From positions 124,001 through 188,000 of the forward strand of contig CP038112.1 in the NCBI GenBank assembly GCA_004519485.1: a stretch of DNA of 64,000 nt, given 5' to 3'. The DNA is from Nannochloropsis oceanica (Eukaryota; Sar; Eustigmatophyceae; Eustigmatales; Monodopsidaceae). Positions 31,880 through 52,043 of this stretch are shown here, piece after piece (within the stretch, counting starts at the first letter, position 1; every line of letters begins with the position of its first letter). The notes beneath the pieces are model-generated. The model was not told the origin of the DNA, did not search any database, and was given only the letters and a program-made list of their open reading frames with translations. The position numbers and the translations under genes are program-made.

Positions 31880-34138
31880 TCACATGATGACACATCCATC
31901 CCCTTCCGGACTTCTCCTCCCTCCTCCTCCCACCCTCACACCCATGACCGCGTCTTCCGTCCCTCTCACACCCTTCTCTTCCTCCATTCCCATGCCCCCT
32001 CCTCCCCTAACTGCCTTGGCCCTCTCCTCCTCCTCCTGCTGCTGCGAGGCTGCCGCTCCCTCTGCCACAATCTGTACCAGCGGTGAGCCTTCTCCCTCCC
32101 TCCCTCCCTCCCTCCCTCCTCCTTCTCCTTGCAGGAATAACACAGGAAACTGCGCTTCGGAAGGATTACTACCACAACCATTCGCGGCCGCAAAGCCACC
32201 ACCACCACCACCACCAGCAGCAGCAGCAGCAGCAGCGGACGAAGGAGCAGGGTATGCAGAATAGAGGGGACGGCCCTTCCCACTGCCGGTGCTGGTGCTA
32301 TTGCTGCTGCTGCTGTTGATGCCTTGGTTGGGGCTGGTCATGTGATGCTGAAAGAGAGAACCCAGCGAGCGGGCGACGGTCTCGGGCAAGGCATCCTCGA
32401 CACGAGCCCAGAAGACTTGGTTGCTTCGGTAAGGGAGGGAGGGATCGTGAGCCACGAGACACAATTGACCCATCCAACAGAGCAGTGGGAGGCAGAAAAG
32501 GACAGAGTGGCGGGGGAGTGGGGGAGGAAGAGAGACTAGGAAAAAGACGTACCGTTGCATAGCCCGTTCAATCGACAAGGTGGAATGGGACACGACTCTC
32601 CTTAACTCCTTCACGCATGCTTCCAATCTCAATGTCTCCGTCGGGGTGTCTTGCCCGAACAAGGACGTGTGCTGCCTCAATTCATGCTCTCGCAGCTTCG
32701 CACTCTTCCCTGCCCTCTCCTTCCTCGCCTCGTGAAATTCCAACACATGCTGCAAGCGCAATGCAGCTGCCACCACTTCCTCCTTCAGATCCCCATGCAG
32801 CCGGCTTCGAATTTGCTCTATTTCACGCTCCACCTTCTTAGTTTGGGAGGTGACTTTCTGCCGGCCTTGTTCGACTAGCACCCGCAAAAGGGCAATGAAG
32901 GCCTCGACCAGGCGAAGATTCGTTCCGATCCGTTGCCGCTTCCGTTCCTTGTTTTCCAGTTGCTCGGCCTTGTGCTGTCGGGTGGCGACGAGGTCCGCAT
33001 ATTGCGGGGCACGACAAACATCCAGCAGCGTGGAGACCAAGGCAAGCGAGGAAGGAAAGGAGGGAGAGGTAGGGAGGGAGGGGATGGAGGATAGCCCACT
33101 CCCCCCCTCCTCCGAGGAAGCAGCAAATGAACGCTGTACAATCGTATCAAACTCCTCATCCATCCCCCTCAATTCCCCCTTCGTCCGCTCCACCTCTGCA
33201 CTCTGCTCAAGCAATTTGAATTGCCACGTCTTGATCCATGCATCCTTCTCTTCCAACGCTCCCGTATTTCGCTCACTGTACTCACGGCCGTATTCAATCA
33301 ACCGACCCCCCGCCTCCTCCAGCGCGAGCAGCTGGTCAATCAAACTATTGCACGTCCACATCTGCTGCTCGAATACTTCGTCTGCTTTCTTCGCGCCTCC
33401 TCCTCCCTCCCCTCCTCCTCCTTCCTGCTGCTGCTGCTGCTGCTCTTCCTTCTCCCGCTGTTGCTCCCGTTGTCGCTGTCGAGAGGCACGCAGAAGAGCA
33501 CCATGCCGGTAGGGAAGGCGAACATGAAGGGAGGTTTGGGCTTTCTTCAGCTCGTGCGCGATTTGCTTGGCGCTGTCTTGGAGGCGATCCTTGTGGGTGG
33601 TGCGAAGGGCGTCAAGAAGGTCCTGCAATGGAGGAGGAGGGGAGGAGGAAAATGTGGGGGGGAGGATGCCACGGAAGCCGTGGAGGAGTTGTTCGATAGA
33701 GGGATTGGTGGCAGTGGTGGTGGTGGTGCCACGTGTGCACTGGCTAGGGCGGTCAAGCAGATCGATTAGGTCTTCCTCCTTCCCTTCCTCCTCCTCCATC
33801 GACACTGCTTCTCCCCGCGCACGTTTCGCGGACGCCACGGCTTCTAATAGCGTCTTTAACAAAGCCTCTTCCGTGATCTCCTCCTCTTCTTCTCCCCCCT
33901 CTTCTCCTGCCTCCTCATCCTCGTCCTGGCCCTGACCTTCATCCACTCCTCTCCGTGGTTCCTCCTGCATCGCCGTCATCATTCTCAGCATTCCCCCTAT
34001 CCCATCCTCTTCCCCCCTTTCCTCCCCATTTTCCTCCTTCCCCCCTCCTTCCCCTCCTCCGCCTTGCTGCATGTATTGCATGGCGACGTCGCGCTCTTCA
34101 GTCAGTGTCGTCGTCGTCGTCGTGCGCCAGCTGCTCAT
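31880..34138 (-). CDS. Large coiled-coil protein of unknown function, two exons
   Basis: Exons on the minus strand are 34138-32553 and 32423-31880. The intron (129 bases, CG|GTACGT...CGAAG|C) contains no in-frame stop, so the unspliced frame is also open; spliced length is 709 residues. Residues of about 170-550 are long charged helices: LQDLLDALRTTHKDRLQDSAKQIAHELKK, TWQFKLLEQSAEVERTKGELRGMDEEFDTIV, HKAEQLENKERKRQRIG, SQTKKVEREIEQIRSRL. The N-terminus is acidic and the C-terminus Ser/Ala/Gly-rich. The pattern suits a cytoskeletal, centrosomal or augmin-like subunit, but no family motif is certain and I do not assign one. Evidence for splicing is the AMQR|NQVFWARVED continuity and the low-quality translation of the intron. 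Confidence 0.65.
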   Translation of the reverse strand: MSSWRTTTTTTLTEERDVAMQYMQQGGGGEGGGKEENGEERGEEDGIGGMLRMMTAMQEEPRRGVDEGQGQDEDEEAGEEGGEEEEEITEEALLKTLLEAVASAKRARGEAVSMEEEEGKEEDLIDLLDRPSQCTRGTTTTTATNPSIEQLLHGFRGILPPTFSSSPPPPLQDLLDALRTTHKDRLQDSAKQIAHELKKAQTSLHVRLPYRHGALLRASRQRQREQQREKEEQQQQQQEGGGGEGGGGAKKADEVFEQQMWTCNSLIDQLLALEEAGGRLIEYGREYSERNTGALEEKDAWIKTWQFKLLEQSAEVERTKGELRGMDEEFDTIVQRSFAASSEEGGSGLSSIPSLPTSPSFPSSLALVSTLLDVCRAPQYADLVATRQHKAEQLENKERKRQRIGTNLRLVEAFIALLRVLVEQGRQKVTSQTKKVEREIEQIRSRLHGDLKEEVVAAALRLQHVLEFHEARKERAGKSAKLREHELRQHTSLFGQDTPTETLRLEACVKELRRVVSHSTLSIERAMQRYVFFLVSLPPPLPRHSVLFCLPLLCWMGQLCLVAHDPSLPYRSNQVFWARVEDALPETVARSLGSLFQHHMTSPNQGINSSSSNSTSTGSGKGRPLYSAYPAPSSAAAAAAAGGGGGGGFAAANGCGSNPSEAQFPVLFLQGEGGGREGGREGEGSPLVQIVAEGAAASQQQEEEERAKAVRGGGGMGMEEEKGVRGTEDAVMGVRVGGGGRRSPEGDGCVIM

Positions 34139-34292
34139 GGTGGTCTCCTATTTATTTTTGGGAGAGTATGAGGCAAGAGGATGATAAGTGAAAGGCTACA
34201 CCCACAAAAAGTGCGATTGGGTGTTCCACACTTTGGGCAACAGTTTATGAATTGCAAAGAAGAGGATAAGAGTGGAGTAGCAATGAGGGGTA

Positions 34293-34809
34293 TCAAAGGG
34301 AGAGGCGCGCCTTTAGGGATGATGGGCCCTTCCTCTTGCCCTCCATCTCCTTCTTCCTTTCATTTCGGTCGACACCCAGACCCTCCTACAAAATGCAAGT
34401 GCATGGTACCAAAAAAACATGTGCCTGCACTTCGATAGCCAGTACCCTCTGCCTGTCCCTCCCTTCTCCTCTATTCTCACCTCGTTCAGACGCATCCGCC
34501 CCGCCTTGCCGCGGCGCCCACCCCCGCTTTCCTCTGTCCTTGACTGCTCCCGCTCCTCAAGCTGCTCGCACTCCTCATCATCGCTACTGTCCAGGACCTC
34601 CTCGATATCTGTGTTGCGTGCGTGTGCGTGTGCACGGTTTGTAGTGAGCTGTGTGCAAATGAGGGTATCTAATCTATCGGCAAGCGGAACAACCAGACCC
34701 CTGCTCCCCAGAACTTAGCGTATTATTTACCTTCGCGCTGCCGCTTGCGGCGCCAGCCCTCCAGGTCCAGGTTGTCTATAGACTGCTTGCCGAACAGGTT
34801 GCCAAACAT
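34293..34809 (-). CDS. Small charged protein of unknown function, three exons
   Basis: Exons on the minus strand are 34809-34731, 34608-34481 and 34385-34293, with sites G|GTAAAT...CACAG|AT and GAG|GTGAGA...TGTAG|GAG. Phases match and the product is 99 residues. It begins MFGNLFGKQSIDNLDLEGW and continues RRKRQREDIEEVLDSSDDEE, then an Arg/Lys-rich C-terminus (NERKKEMEGKRKGPSS). The acidic DSSDDEECEQLEER patch suggests CK2 sites and a nuclear or nucleolar protein, which is inference from composition. I do not recognise the family. It is too fragmented to stand out as a long frame and is supported by three consecutive consistent splice junctions. It sits 155 bases from the start of the coiled-coil gene on the same strand. 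Confidence 0.6.
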
Positions 34810-35565
34810 GCTCCTTGCTTGGCGTTTGCTGTGTGTTGTGTATGTTAGCACGGGAAGAGGGAGGGGGGGAGATGGGCTCTCGGGGTTGAAGACGATGATG
34901 ATCATCATCATGTGATGATTGTGCGTGTCTTTATTTAACTGGGTTTTATGAAGGGAATGATGAACAAAACAGCACAGAGGTAAGCAACAAGAGACGCTGG
35001 TCAAGAAAAGAGCAAAACGTGAATGCTCCAGGCTCTTGTGTGTATGTTTTGGGTTCAAAGAACGAGAAAAAGAAGCAGAACAACATGGGCACGAGATACT
35101 ATAAATGCAGCGATAGCCGTACCCCTCCCATACAACTTTACCACTCCTTTCCTCGCTTTCAAAGCAAAGCACAATAGAGACGAGGAATTTTACAACTTCC
35201 CACCCCTCTGTCCTGCTTTCAAATGTAGACCTTACGATCATAACTGAGATATAAACATACATATAACCAAACATAACGTAAAGTAAACGAGCCTTCGTAG
35301 TTAAATGTTGTTCCTTCATTTCCTTGTCGTAGGAACCACGCGGCCGCTTGAACAAAGGGAATAGGAAAGGAGAGAGGCAAGCGCACATACGCGTTACCAT
35401 TCTATCTGCTCAGTAACTGAAGTGCGTTTACACGAGCCCCTCATCCTTCTTCCCTCCTCCAAGACGGGCCGATTTGAGTTTTGTGCTACATCGCCGTCTT
35501 CTCTCCATCCCTCCCCCAGTATCTCCCTCACTCCTCGCCGGTCCTCTCACAAAGAGGAAACGAAT
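34810..35565. other. Intergenic region between the small three-exon gene and RPS10
   Basis: Holds the 3' UTR of RPS10 and the promoter of the small gene. A minus frame runs through into exon 1 of the small gene (34723-35400), but its upstream part has low-quality sequence. There is a GATGATGATCATCATCATG imperfect palindrome at about 34892-34913. Confidence 0.35.
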
Positions 35566-36606
35566 CTAACCACGGTACCCTCCCTCTCGATTGCCACCGC
35601 CGCCTCGTCCGAATCCACCCCCACCGAAAGACGGCGCAAATGAGCCATCGGGTCCCAGCCTCTTCTCCTTATCAAACGGCCGTCGCTCCCTCTCCCCTTC
35701 AGGGCGGTCACCTCGCTCGGCAAAGCCAGCTGGACGGGCAGGGCGGCCCTCTTTCTTACTGTGCGTCTGAGGGACGACGTCTTGGGGGAGATTGAGGTAC
35801 TGACGGAGGTAGTCAATCCCCTCCACGGTCAGGTAGTAGTAGTAGTATTGCCTAAGTGATAAGGAAGGAAGTAAGGGGTTGGAGGGGAAAAAAAAAGAGG
35901 CGCGGCGTGAGGAAAAAGGCAGAAGGAATAATGAGAGACCTAGGGAAGAAAATCGATGCATGGGAGGGAGAAAGATGACGGGAGGAGCTGCCCAACCAGC
36001 ATGAATGTGATCAGCATCCACACAGGCCAGGCCTCTCCCCCTCCAATCACCCAGCAACCTCCTCCACCAGACAGATTTTCCCTTATGCCTCTCTTTCCTC
36101 CCCCTTCCTTATTTCCCCCATGGCGCGCACCAGTTGAAGGTCTCCTTGACGTAGCCCGATGACTTAAGAGACTTGAGCAGGTTGATCACCTCGAGGTTGG
36201 GCAAGTTGAGGTCGTTTTCGCCGTCGGGGGACTTGTACGTCCAGACGGAGTAGAAATCCTTCTTGGCCACAAGCACGCCCTCTATTGTGATAGCGGTGGC
36301 AGGAGGAAGGATCAGCGAGGGTGACATCATGTGTGCGGTGGGGGGTTGGCAAGCCGTAGGGAGACGAGAGGGGGAAGAATGCAGGCTCTCTTCACAAAAT
36401 TTCTCATCATCAAACAATAAACGTACCCTTGAAGAGGTTGTGATAGACGGCCAGGCGGTTCTTCTTGGTGATGAACTGCAAGTATGGTGTATTGGTGTGG
36501 GTGTGAGGCTGCCTTTCGTGCACCCCTCCTCCAACTACTCTTCTCCAACTCCTCTCATCCTTTCCCATCCGCCGCCCATAGTCCCAATTCTACTATGACG
36601 TACCAT
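35566..36606 (-). CDS. RPS10: 40S ribosomal protein S10 (eS10), four exons
   Basis: The coding parts on the minus strand are 36606-36604 (ATG only), 36475-36427, 36281-36131 and 35851-35566, for 162 residues. Sites are ATG|GTACGT...TTGCAG, AAGG|GTACGT...AATAG, TG|GTGCGC...CTTAG, all in phase. Protein: MFITKKNRLAVYHNLFKEGV, then LVAKKDFYSVWTYKSP, NLEVINLLKSLKSSGYVKETFNW, QYYYYYLTVEGIDYLRQYLNLP and a Gly/Arg-rich tail. This is the S10/plectin winged-helix domain of the small ribosomal subunit. The start codon is the last triplet of exon 1, so the first intron directly follows ATG, a layout known for some ribosomal protein genes. The last 25 residues are GGGGFGRGGGG-like. Confidence 0.93.
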
Positions 36607-38101
36607 GATGCTCTGTCCAACTGGCTAGTAACCCTCCAAAAGGAAGCTAGACCTATATAAAATGGAGGGAGAATGGCGTGGGTCAAAGGGGTAATGATGG
36701 ATGGGGGTGGTCTGGAGGGGTTAATCTCATGAGCCGCACAAATCTACCACGACACCAGCCCAGCATGCTGCATAAATATGCCTGAGGGAATTATCCATAG
36801 ACACGAATGTCCATTACTTCGCCCCCAAGCAAGGTATACAACGAGGGAGTGGAAAGGAGGGAAGAAAAAGCTGGAGAGGAGCCGCGTGAGTGGTGAGAAG
36901 GCGAGGGGGAGTGAGGGGCGAGTGGCAAACACCGTATAAGGTGGTTAGCACCACCAAAACTCCTTCGATCCCCTTGTCACACACTCCTACATCGCATACA
37001 TCCAATATAGTGCGCTGCTCAAGGCCCTTACTTCATGTACCATTGCCACCGGAAGACTCCCACCAACCGTTCACGTTTTCGTTCTGATGCACTGGGGCCG
37101 CACAAAACGTGCTCGAGACACGGGAGGTTGTGGCCCATTTCGTTAGTCAATCAAATAATATAATAATTATCAATCCAATTCCTTTTGCTTGCGCAAGTAA
37201 AAGCCCTTACAAATGCGTCAAAAGAAGCCGTCTCTGAGGACATACTCAAAAGAGACAAGAAGAGACGAGACAGAATGCGTGAGCATGGCCTTCGTCAATT
37301 TCACGAATCAAGCTCAGGAGCTCAGGCGGAGCCTCCCTTGCCCTTTCTTTACAAAGCGCGCTGCTCATGAACTGCTGAGCTGTGTTTCGTCCCAGGCGCC
37401 TCTGCAATCATCAAGTACTGCCTTGTCCAGTGCTTCCTCAAATACTTCCCTTCTGATTACCAAAGCCAGCCCCCACACACAAAAAAGAAAACCGTGCATG
37501 CACATTCCATAAGACCAACAATCCATGTATCTCGATCGTCGTCATCCATTTCTTATCCTTTCTTCTTCTATATGTTTGCTTGCTTGATTGATTATTAATA
37601 GCTCTTGTCGTGATTCCTGACCTATCATCCCCTACCATATCGTCGTCGTCGACGTCTTCGTAGTGCACACAGACACCACACATGTCGAACATATACTTGA
37701 TTCTCTACATGATGAGCAGGGACAGATTGTTATCTCTTTTGGACTCTCTTGCGTGTTCTCTTGCGTGTTCCAAGACATCTATCACTCTCTTTCCTCTCCT
37801 TCTTGGTGCTTTCGTTCTGCTTCTGGTAGCTGATTATGCTCTCGACGGTCAAATTTCCAGTATCTGTCGCCCTCTTTCCTCATCCTTTTTCTGCTGTTTC
37901 CTGATGCCTTGCTAGTTCACCGACTTATCAACCATAGATAAAGACACATCACATATAAAGTAATAGGTGGATGTTTAAATTTATGTCGTCCTCATCCTCT
38001 CTCTCTCTATTTGCGGAGTTCCCCAAAAACTTTGCCTGTCAAATGTCCTAAAAAGCCAACTCTCTGATCCCTTCCGCCCGCTCCTCCTCAACCTCTCATA
38101 C
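36607..38101. other. Long intergenic region between RPS10 and the CHD gene
   Basis: About 1.5 kb with the RPS10 promoter at its left end and the CHD 3' UTR at its right end. The best frame is a 99-codon plus ORF at 37213-37512 rich in Ser/Lys with no recognisable motif. I found no tRNA, snRNA or repeat by eye. Confidence 0.35.
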
Positions 38102-47806
<9,705 letters not shown>

Positions 47807-47936
47807 TGTGATAATAAGACAATATTTCTGCTACTGCTGCTTGTCCTGCTGCTGCGCCGCGTGATAGTGTGAGGAGCTACCACGGCAGTTGCTGCTGCTG
47901 CTGGTGGTGCTGCTGCTGCTGCTGCCGCCGCTGTAG

Positions 47937-47974
<38 letters not shown>

Positions 47975-49056
47975 GGTTTGTTATTGTTTCCTGAGGCTGC
48001 CAACGAGAATTATGTGTGCTAGTGACCTTCGCCCTGCTAGCGTGCCTATGCCTGTGAAATCGTGAAACAACGGGTTTTGGGGGAGGGGCGTGAGCAAGGA
48101 AGGGGGCGGGTAGTTGGAGGGAGATGAATGTATGAGTCGTGTGCCTTGTGGTCGTCTTCTTTCGTGGTGGTCAAAGTCAAGACCTCATCTCCCCCAAACA
48201 GGTTAGGGCATCCTTGGTATGTGTCGTTGCGGTCAAGACTCAGTCACAAGGCAATGCAAGGGACCAGGCACATTTGTTCCATGGCCGGCCCCCCTTGCGT
48301 GCCCTGGCTGACTGCAGAAGAAAGAAGGGCATACACACCAACAACAAAACAAGGGAGGCGTGCGACCAAGCCAGGGTGATTCGATGCCTGTGCGGTGTGT
48401 TTGTAAGTGTTGCGCTCTCGTGAATGCCTCGCTGAGGGTTGATGTCGGGGGTTGATTTTCGCCTCGACTGCCACCGTGGTTGTTCGTGCAGTAAGCGCGG
48501 GACCAGAGTCGGGTGTCTGCGCAGAAGGGAGGGAACGAATAAGAGGAGACCAGCAAATACCCCGTCATTGTGGACCGCGGCTGCACCGTAGGTATTTGCT
48601 TCTTTAAAGTGTGCAATATTGGGATTACAGCACGCACTCCACTGCCTTCCAACCCGCGAATTGAGACAACAGTGATTCCATCGGAGAAGGAGAGGCATTG
48701 CATGCGCAGCCACTTGTCGGTGGTCGTCGGAAAGAGACTCGCATCACTCCATCCCCCGTCGCTGACCGATGATCACTCTGACTGCTTGCTCATCGCCAAC
48801 AACAATTTCTTCGACGCTTCCTTCCTGGGCTGGGCACCTGATTTGAAAACCTTTGGGGATAAAGAAACCGTAGACCCTACCATGAGCTTGAATAGATGAA
48901 GCCATAAATTTGCCCTCTGGCTCCCAGAACGCGATCAGATCGAATTCCTCCCTCTTCCGCCCCTCTTGAGCCAGCCCTTCGCCAGCCAGACCATCATCTC
49001 ACCCACCCTTCCGACTCCTCATGTAAACGCCTCGCACACCACTACACAGAGTCAAG
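47807..49056. promoter_or_regulatory. Divergent region between the CHD and OST48 genes
   Basis: 1.25 kb between opposing start codons. The CHD side carries trinucleotide repeats (47889-47976). Minus frames at 48240-48713 are open but carry no recognisable sequence. No RNA gene found. Confidence 0.4.
47889..47976 (-). repeat. (CAA)n followed by (CAG)n in the CHD 5' leader or promoter
   Basis: In the CHD sense direction about 13 CAA units are followed by an interrupted run of GCA/CAG units, ending about 80 bases before the ATG. On the plus strand they read GCT and TTG repeats. Confidence 0.9.
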
Positions 49057-51171
49057 ATGGTCTCGACGCTGCCACGACGACGAGGCATAGGCGTGTTTTC
49101 GCTATGCTGCGTGTTGGCTATGGTGGTTCTCCCGCAACCAGCCCAGGGGTCCACATATGAGGTCCAAGGTGCGTTTGAGCGAAGGGAGTAAGAGAGGGTT
49201 GCGTGGTGAAGAAAGCACAAGCGAAATGTGGAGTGGACGCTGTCATGTGTAAAGCACGGCTGTTTGGTCGATATCTTCTTGTGTTTGATTCTGGATGAGT
49301 GCCAAAATGAGGAGCGGGGGAGCGAAAGGCAAGCGCCTGCTCTTGCTGCCAGAAAGAACATGACAGGGCGCTGCGTGTGTGGGGCTACGTTGTATACTTT
49401 TTGTAACATTTGAATCTAAGCCGCTTAGCTGCGTTGTGTTTGCCGTCCATGTATATTTTATTCTCTGTTTTATGCCACCACTCCCGACAGACCCGTCTTC
49501 CCTCCCTCTCTCCGTCCCTCCCCCCCTTTGCAACTTACAGGCCACGTGGGCGGCAAACGGACGCTTGTCCTCCTCGACACCTTCACCACCATCGAAACGC
49601 ATTCGTTATTCTTCTCTGGTTTGGCTGGACGTGGACACGAGCTTACCTATTTCCTAGCTAGCAGCCCTGACGTCCTCCTTTCCAAATACGGGGAGCCACT
49701 CTACGATAATTTGATTTTCTTCGCCCCCGGGACCAGCGAGTTCACCAGTCCCTCCTTGGATGGAGCGGAGGGAATTGTTGCGTTTGTGGAGGGAGGTGGC
49801 AATGTACTTATGGCGGGGGAGAAGGGGATGAGCGACTTAACGAGGGAAATCGCGGGGGAGTTTGGGGTGGAATTTGAGAAGAAACGGAGCGTGGTCCAAG
49901 ACCATTTCTCATATGCCCCCGGGTTGGATGTGAGCGGACGGCATTGGGCGGTTGTGAGTGATGGTTTGGTGAGGAATGAGAAGGTGTTGGGGAGGGACGC
50001 GGGGCGAAAAGGGGGGGTTTCGCCCGTGGTTTTTAAGGGGGTGGGGGTGACGGTGGAATCGGAGAATGTCTTGGCATTCCCTATTTTGACTGGCGCGTCT
50101 TCGACCTACTCGGCCGTTCCTAACAAGGAAATTATCTCTTCTACTGCAGCTTCATCCTTTCCGATGTCGTTGGCGAATGCAGGGAAGGCATTGGGTTTGA
50201 TCGTGGCTGTGCAGGCGAGGAACAACGCCAGGGTGATTGTGTCAGGTTCCCTTGATTTCTTCTCGGATGCCTTTTTCGAGCATCAACTGGAAGGGACCGG
50301 GGGGAAGAAAGTAGGGAATGAGCTCGTGGCGCAGGAGATGAGCAAGTGGGGCCTGGGCGAGCGTGGGATATTAAGGGCGACCAATGTGACGCATCATCGC
50401 GCGGATGGGTAGGTGCTCGGAAGGGGAGGGACGGAGGAGGGTAGGGGGACGGAATATTGTTGTGTCTGGGGAAAGGTATGGGGATGGGAATATGTATGGT
50501 GCACCTTTTTGCTCGTGATGCGGTATATATGTTGCAATTATATCCAAATTAGTCATCCTTTCCCCTCTGATCCATCTCTTTCTTCCCCGTTCATCCATCC
50601 CTCCTACCCTCCTCCCACCCCCCCCCTTCCTCCCCTTCCTCCCAGGTCCAATCCCGAGCACCTCCTAGCGACCATAGAGAAACCAGACCTGCCCTTTTCC
50701 CTCTTTCCTGATCCGGAGCTTAACCGCCAATCGCTCGTGTATCGAATCAAGGACGATATTATCTACTCCTTGATCATTGAGGAGTACGATGAGGAGAAGG
50801 GTGGGTGGGGCCCCTATCAGGCCGACGATGTCCAACTTGAATTTGTGATGCTTGACCCGCACGTGCGGACGTTCTTGGAATGCGAGAAGGGAACGGGGCG
50901 TTTCTGGAAGTTATTCAAGGTCCCGGATACGTATGGAGTATTTAAGTTTAGGATTCTATACCGGCGGCCGGGGTTGAGTGTGTTGGCGGTGAATACGCAG
51001 GTGAGCGTCAGGCCGTTCAATCACGATGAGTATGAGCGCTTTATCTTTAGCGCATTCCCTTATTACGCGAGCGCGTTTTCAATGATGGCCGGATTCTTGG
51101 TGTTTGGGGTAGCGTTTTTGTACTCTAAACCGAAGAAGGCTGGTGGGGGGAAGAGCACCAAAAAGGAGTAG
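49057..51171 (+). CDS. OST48: Oligosaccharyltransferase 48 kDa subunit (OST48/WBP1), three exons
   Basis: Exons 49057-49168, 49541-50408 and 50646-51171 join in phase (G|GTGCGT...TTACAG, GG|GTAGGT...CCCAG) to give 501 residues. The N-terminus is a signal peptide (GVFSLCCVLAMVVLPQPAQG). The lumenal part starts GHVGGKRTLVLLDTFTTIETHSLFFSGLAGRGHELTY and contains YGEPLYDNLIFFAP, VEGGGNVLMAG and a GSLDFFSDAFF motif, all typical of OST48. The C-terminus has FRILYRRPGLSVL, a single membrane segment (about 476-490, FSMMAGFLVFGVAFLYS) and a Lys-rich cytosolic tail ending KSTKKE, a KKxx-like ER retrieval signal. It is a core subunit of the ER complex that transfers N-glycans to nascent proteins. The unspliced exon 2 frame stops at 50412, so splicing is required. 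Confidence 0.94.
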
Positions 51172-52043
51172 GAGAGGGAGTAGAGCTGTATGCAGTGAAC
51201 TCTGTTCTTTCATGTGCCATGCGACTATGTTTTCGCATGTGGCAGGCATTTGGGCGTTCCGGATGGAATGTCACTAAAGCGTGCCGGGGTTTGGAAGAGG
51301 GGGGAAGAGAACAAAGACGGAGGAAAGGCAAGGCTGGAGGTTGGAGAGAAAGGGACCGATAGACCAAGAGGTCGTGTATCTGTGTGAAATGGAGGGAAGG
51401 ATGAGAGCGGAAGGGGGGTTGGGATGATAAAAGGAAAGACTGGGAGCGCAGGAGCGGGGCCCCAGCCAGCTTATCCAGAACCATATTAAGCCCCAAAAAC
51501 GGAAAACTGCAGAGGAAGGGCATAATTGTGTCTGGCTTGAGGAGAAGAAGAGGGTAGAATAGGATGGGTGACAACGACATCAGGAAGAAAGAAACAGAAC
51601 GAAGACGACAGATCAAAAAATAAAACGGAGGCCCACGGGCGTGTCTATCAAAGAAAGAATCAACGCAACGCAACGCAACAGTAGATGAAAATAAGAATCA
51701 ATTATCAAGGTGATTTTGAACTCCCCCCTCAAGAAGTTGCAGGCCCCCGATTCTTCTCTATTTTTCTCTCGCTCATATTCTCTCTCTAGCTTCGATTTTA
51801 TTGACCGGTCCTTCGTTGATCTCGTCCCACTCTCCCGCACTCCTCATCCCTTCATCCTTCCTCCTCCTCCTCCGTGCACACTTCTCTATGTAACAACTCA
51901 ACCCTCTCTTCATGCCTACTCTTTTCCCTATATCTTACCCGACAAGACACCCACCTTCCCTCACTTCTCACGTCATTTCCCCGTACGTCCTTTCCAAACG
52001 TGCGGTCACTCTCCCCTCCCTCCCTCCTTCATTCCCTCCCTCT
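51172..52043. other. Convergent region OST48 / sterol methyltransferase
   Basis: About 870 bases with T/C-rich runs on the plus strand from 51720. Probably two 3' UTRs; no gene seen. Confidence 0.4.

Noticed and set aside
36282-36426. Possible box C/D snoRNA in RPS10 intron 2 (ATGATGA near the donor, CTGA near the acceptor, a C'-like ATGATGT between)
   Set aside because: No terminal stem flanks the C and D boxes and no clear D' box or guide is seen; the motifs are short enough to be chance.
48240-48713. 157-codon minus ORF upstream of OST48
   Set aside because: Overlaps other frames of similar length, no motif, and lies in a divergent promoter region.
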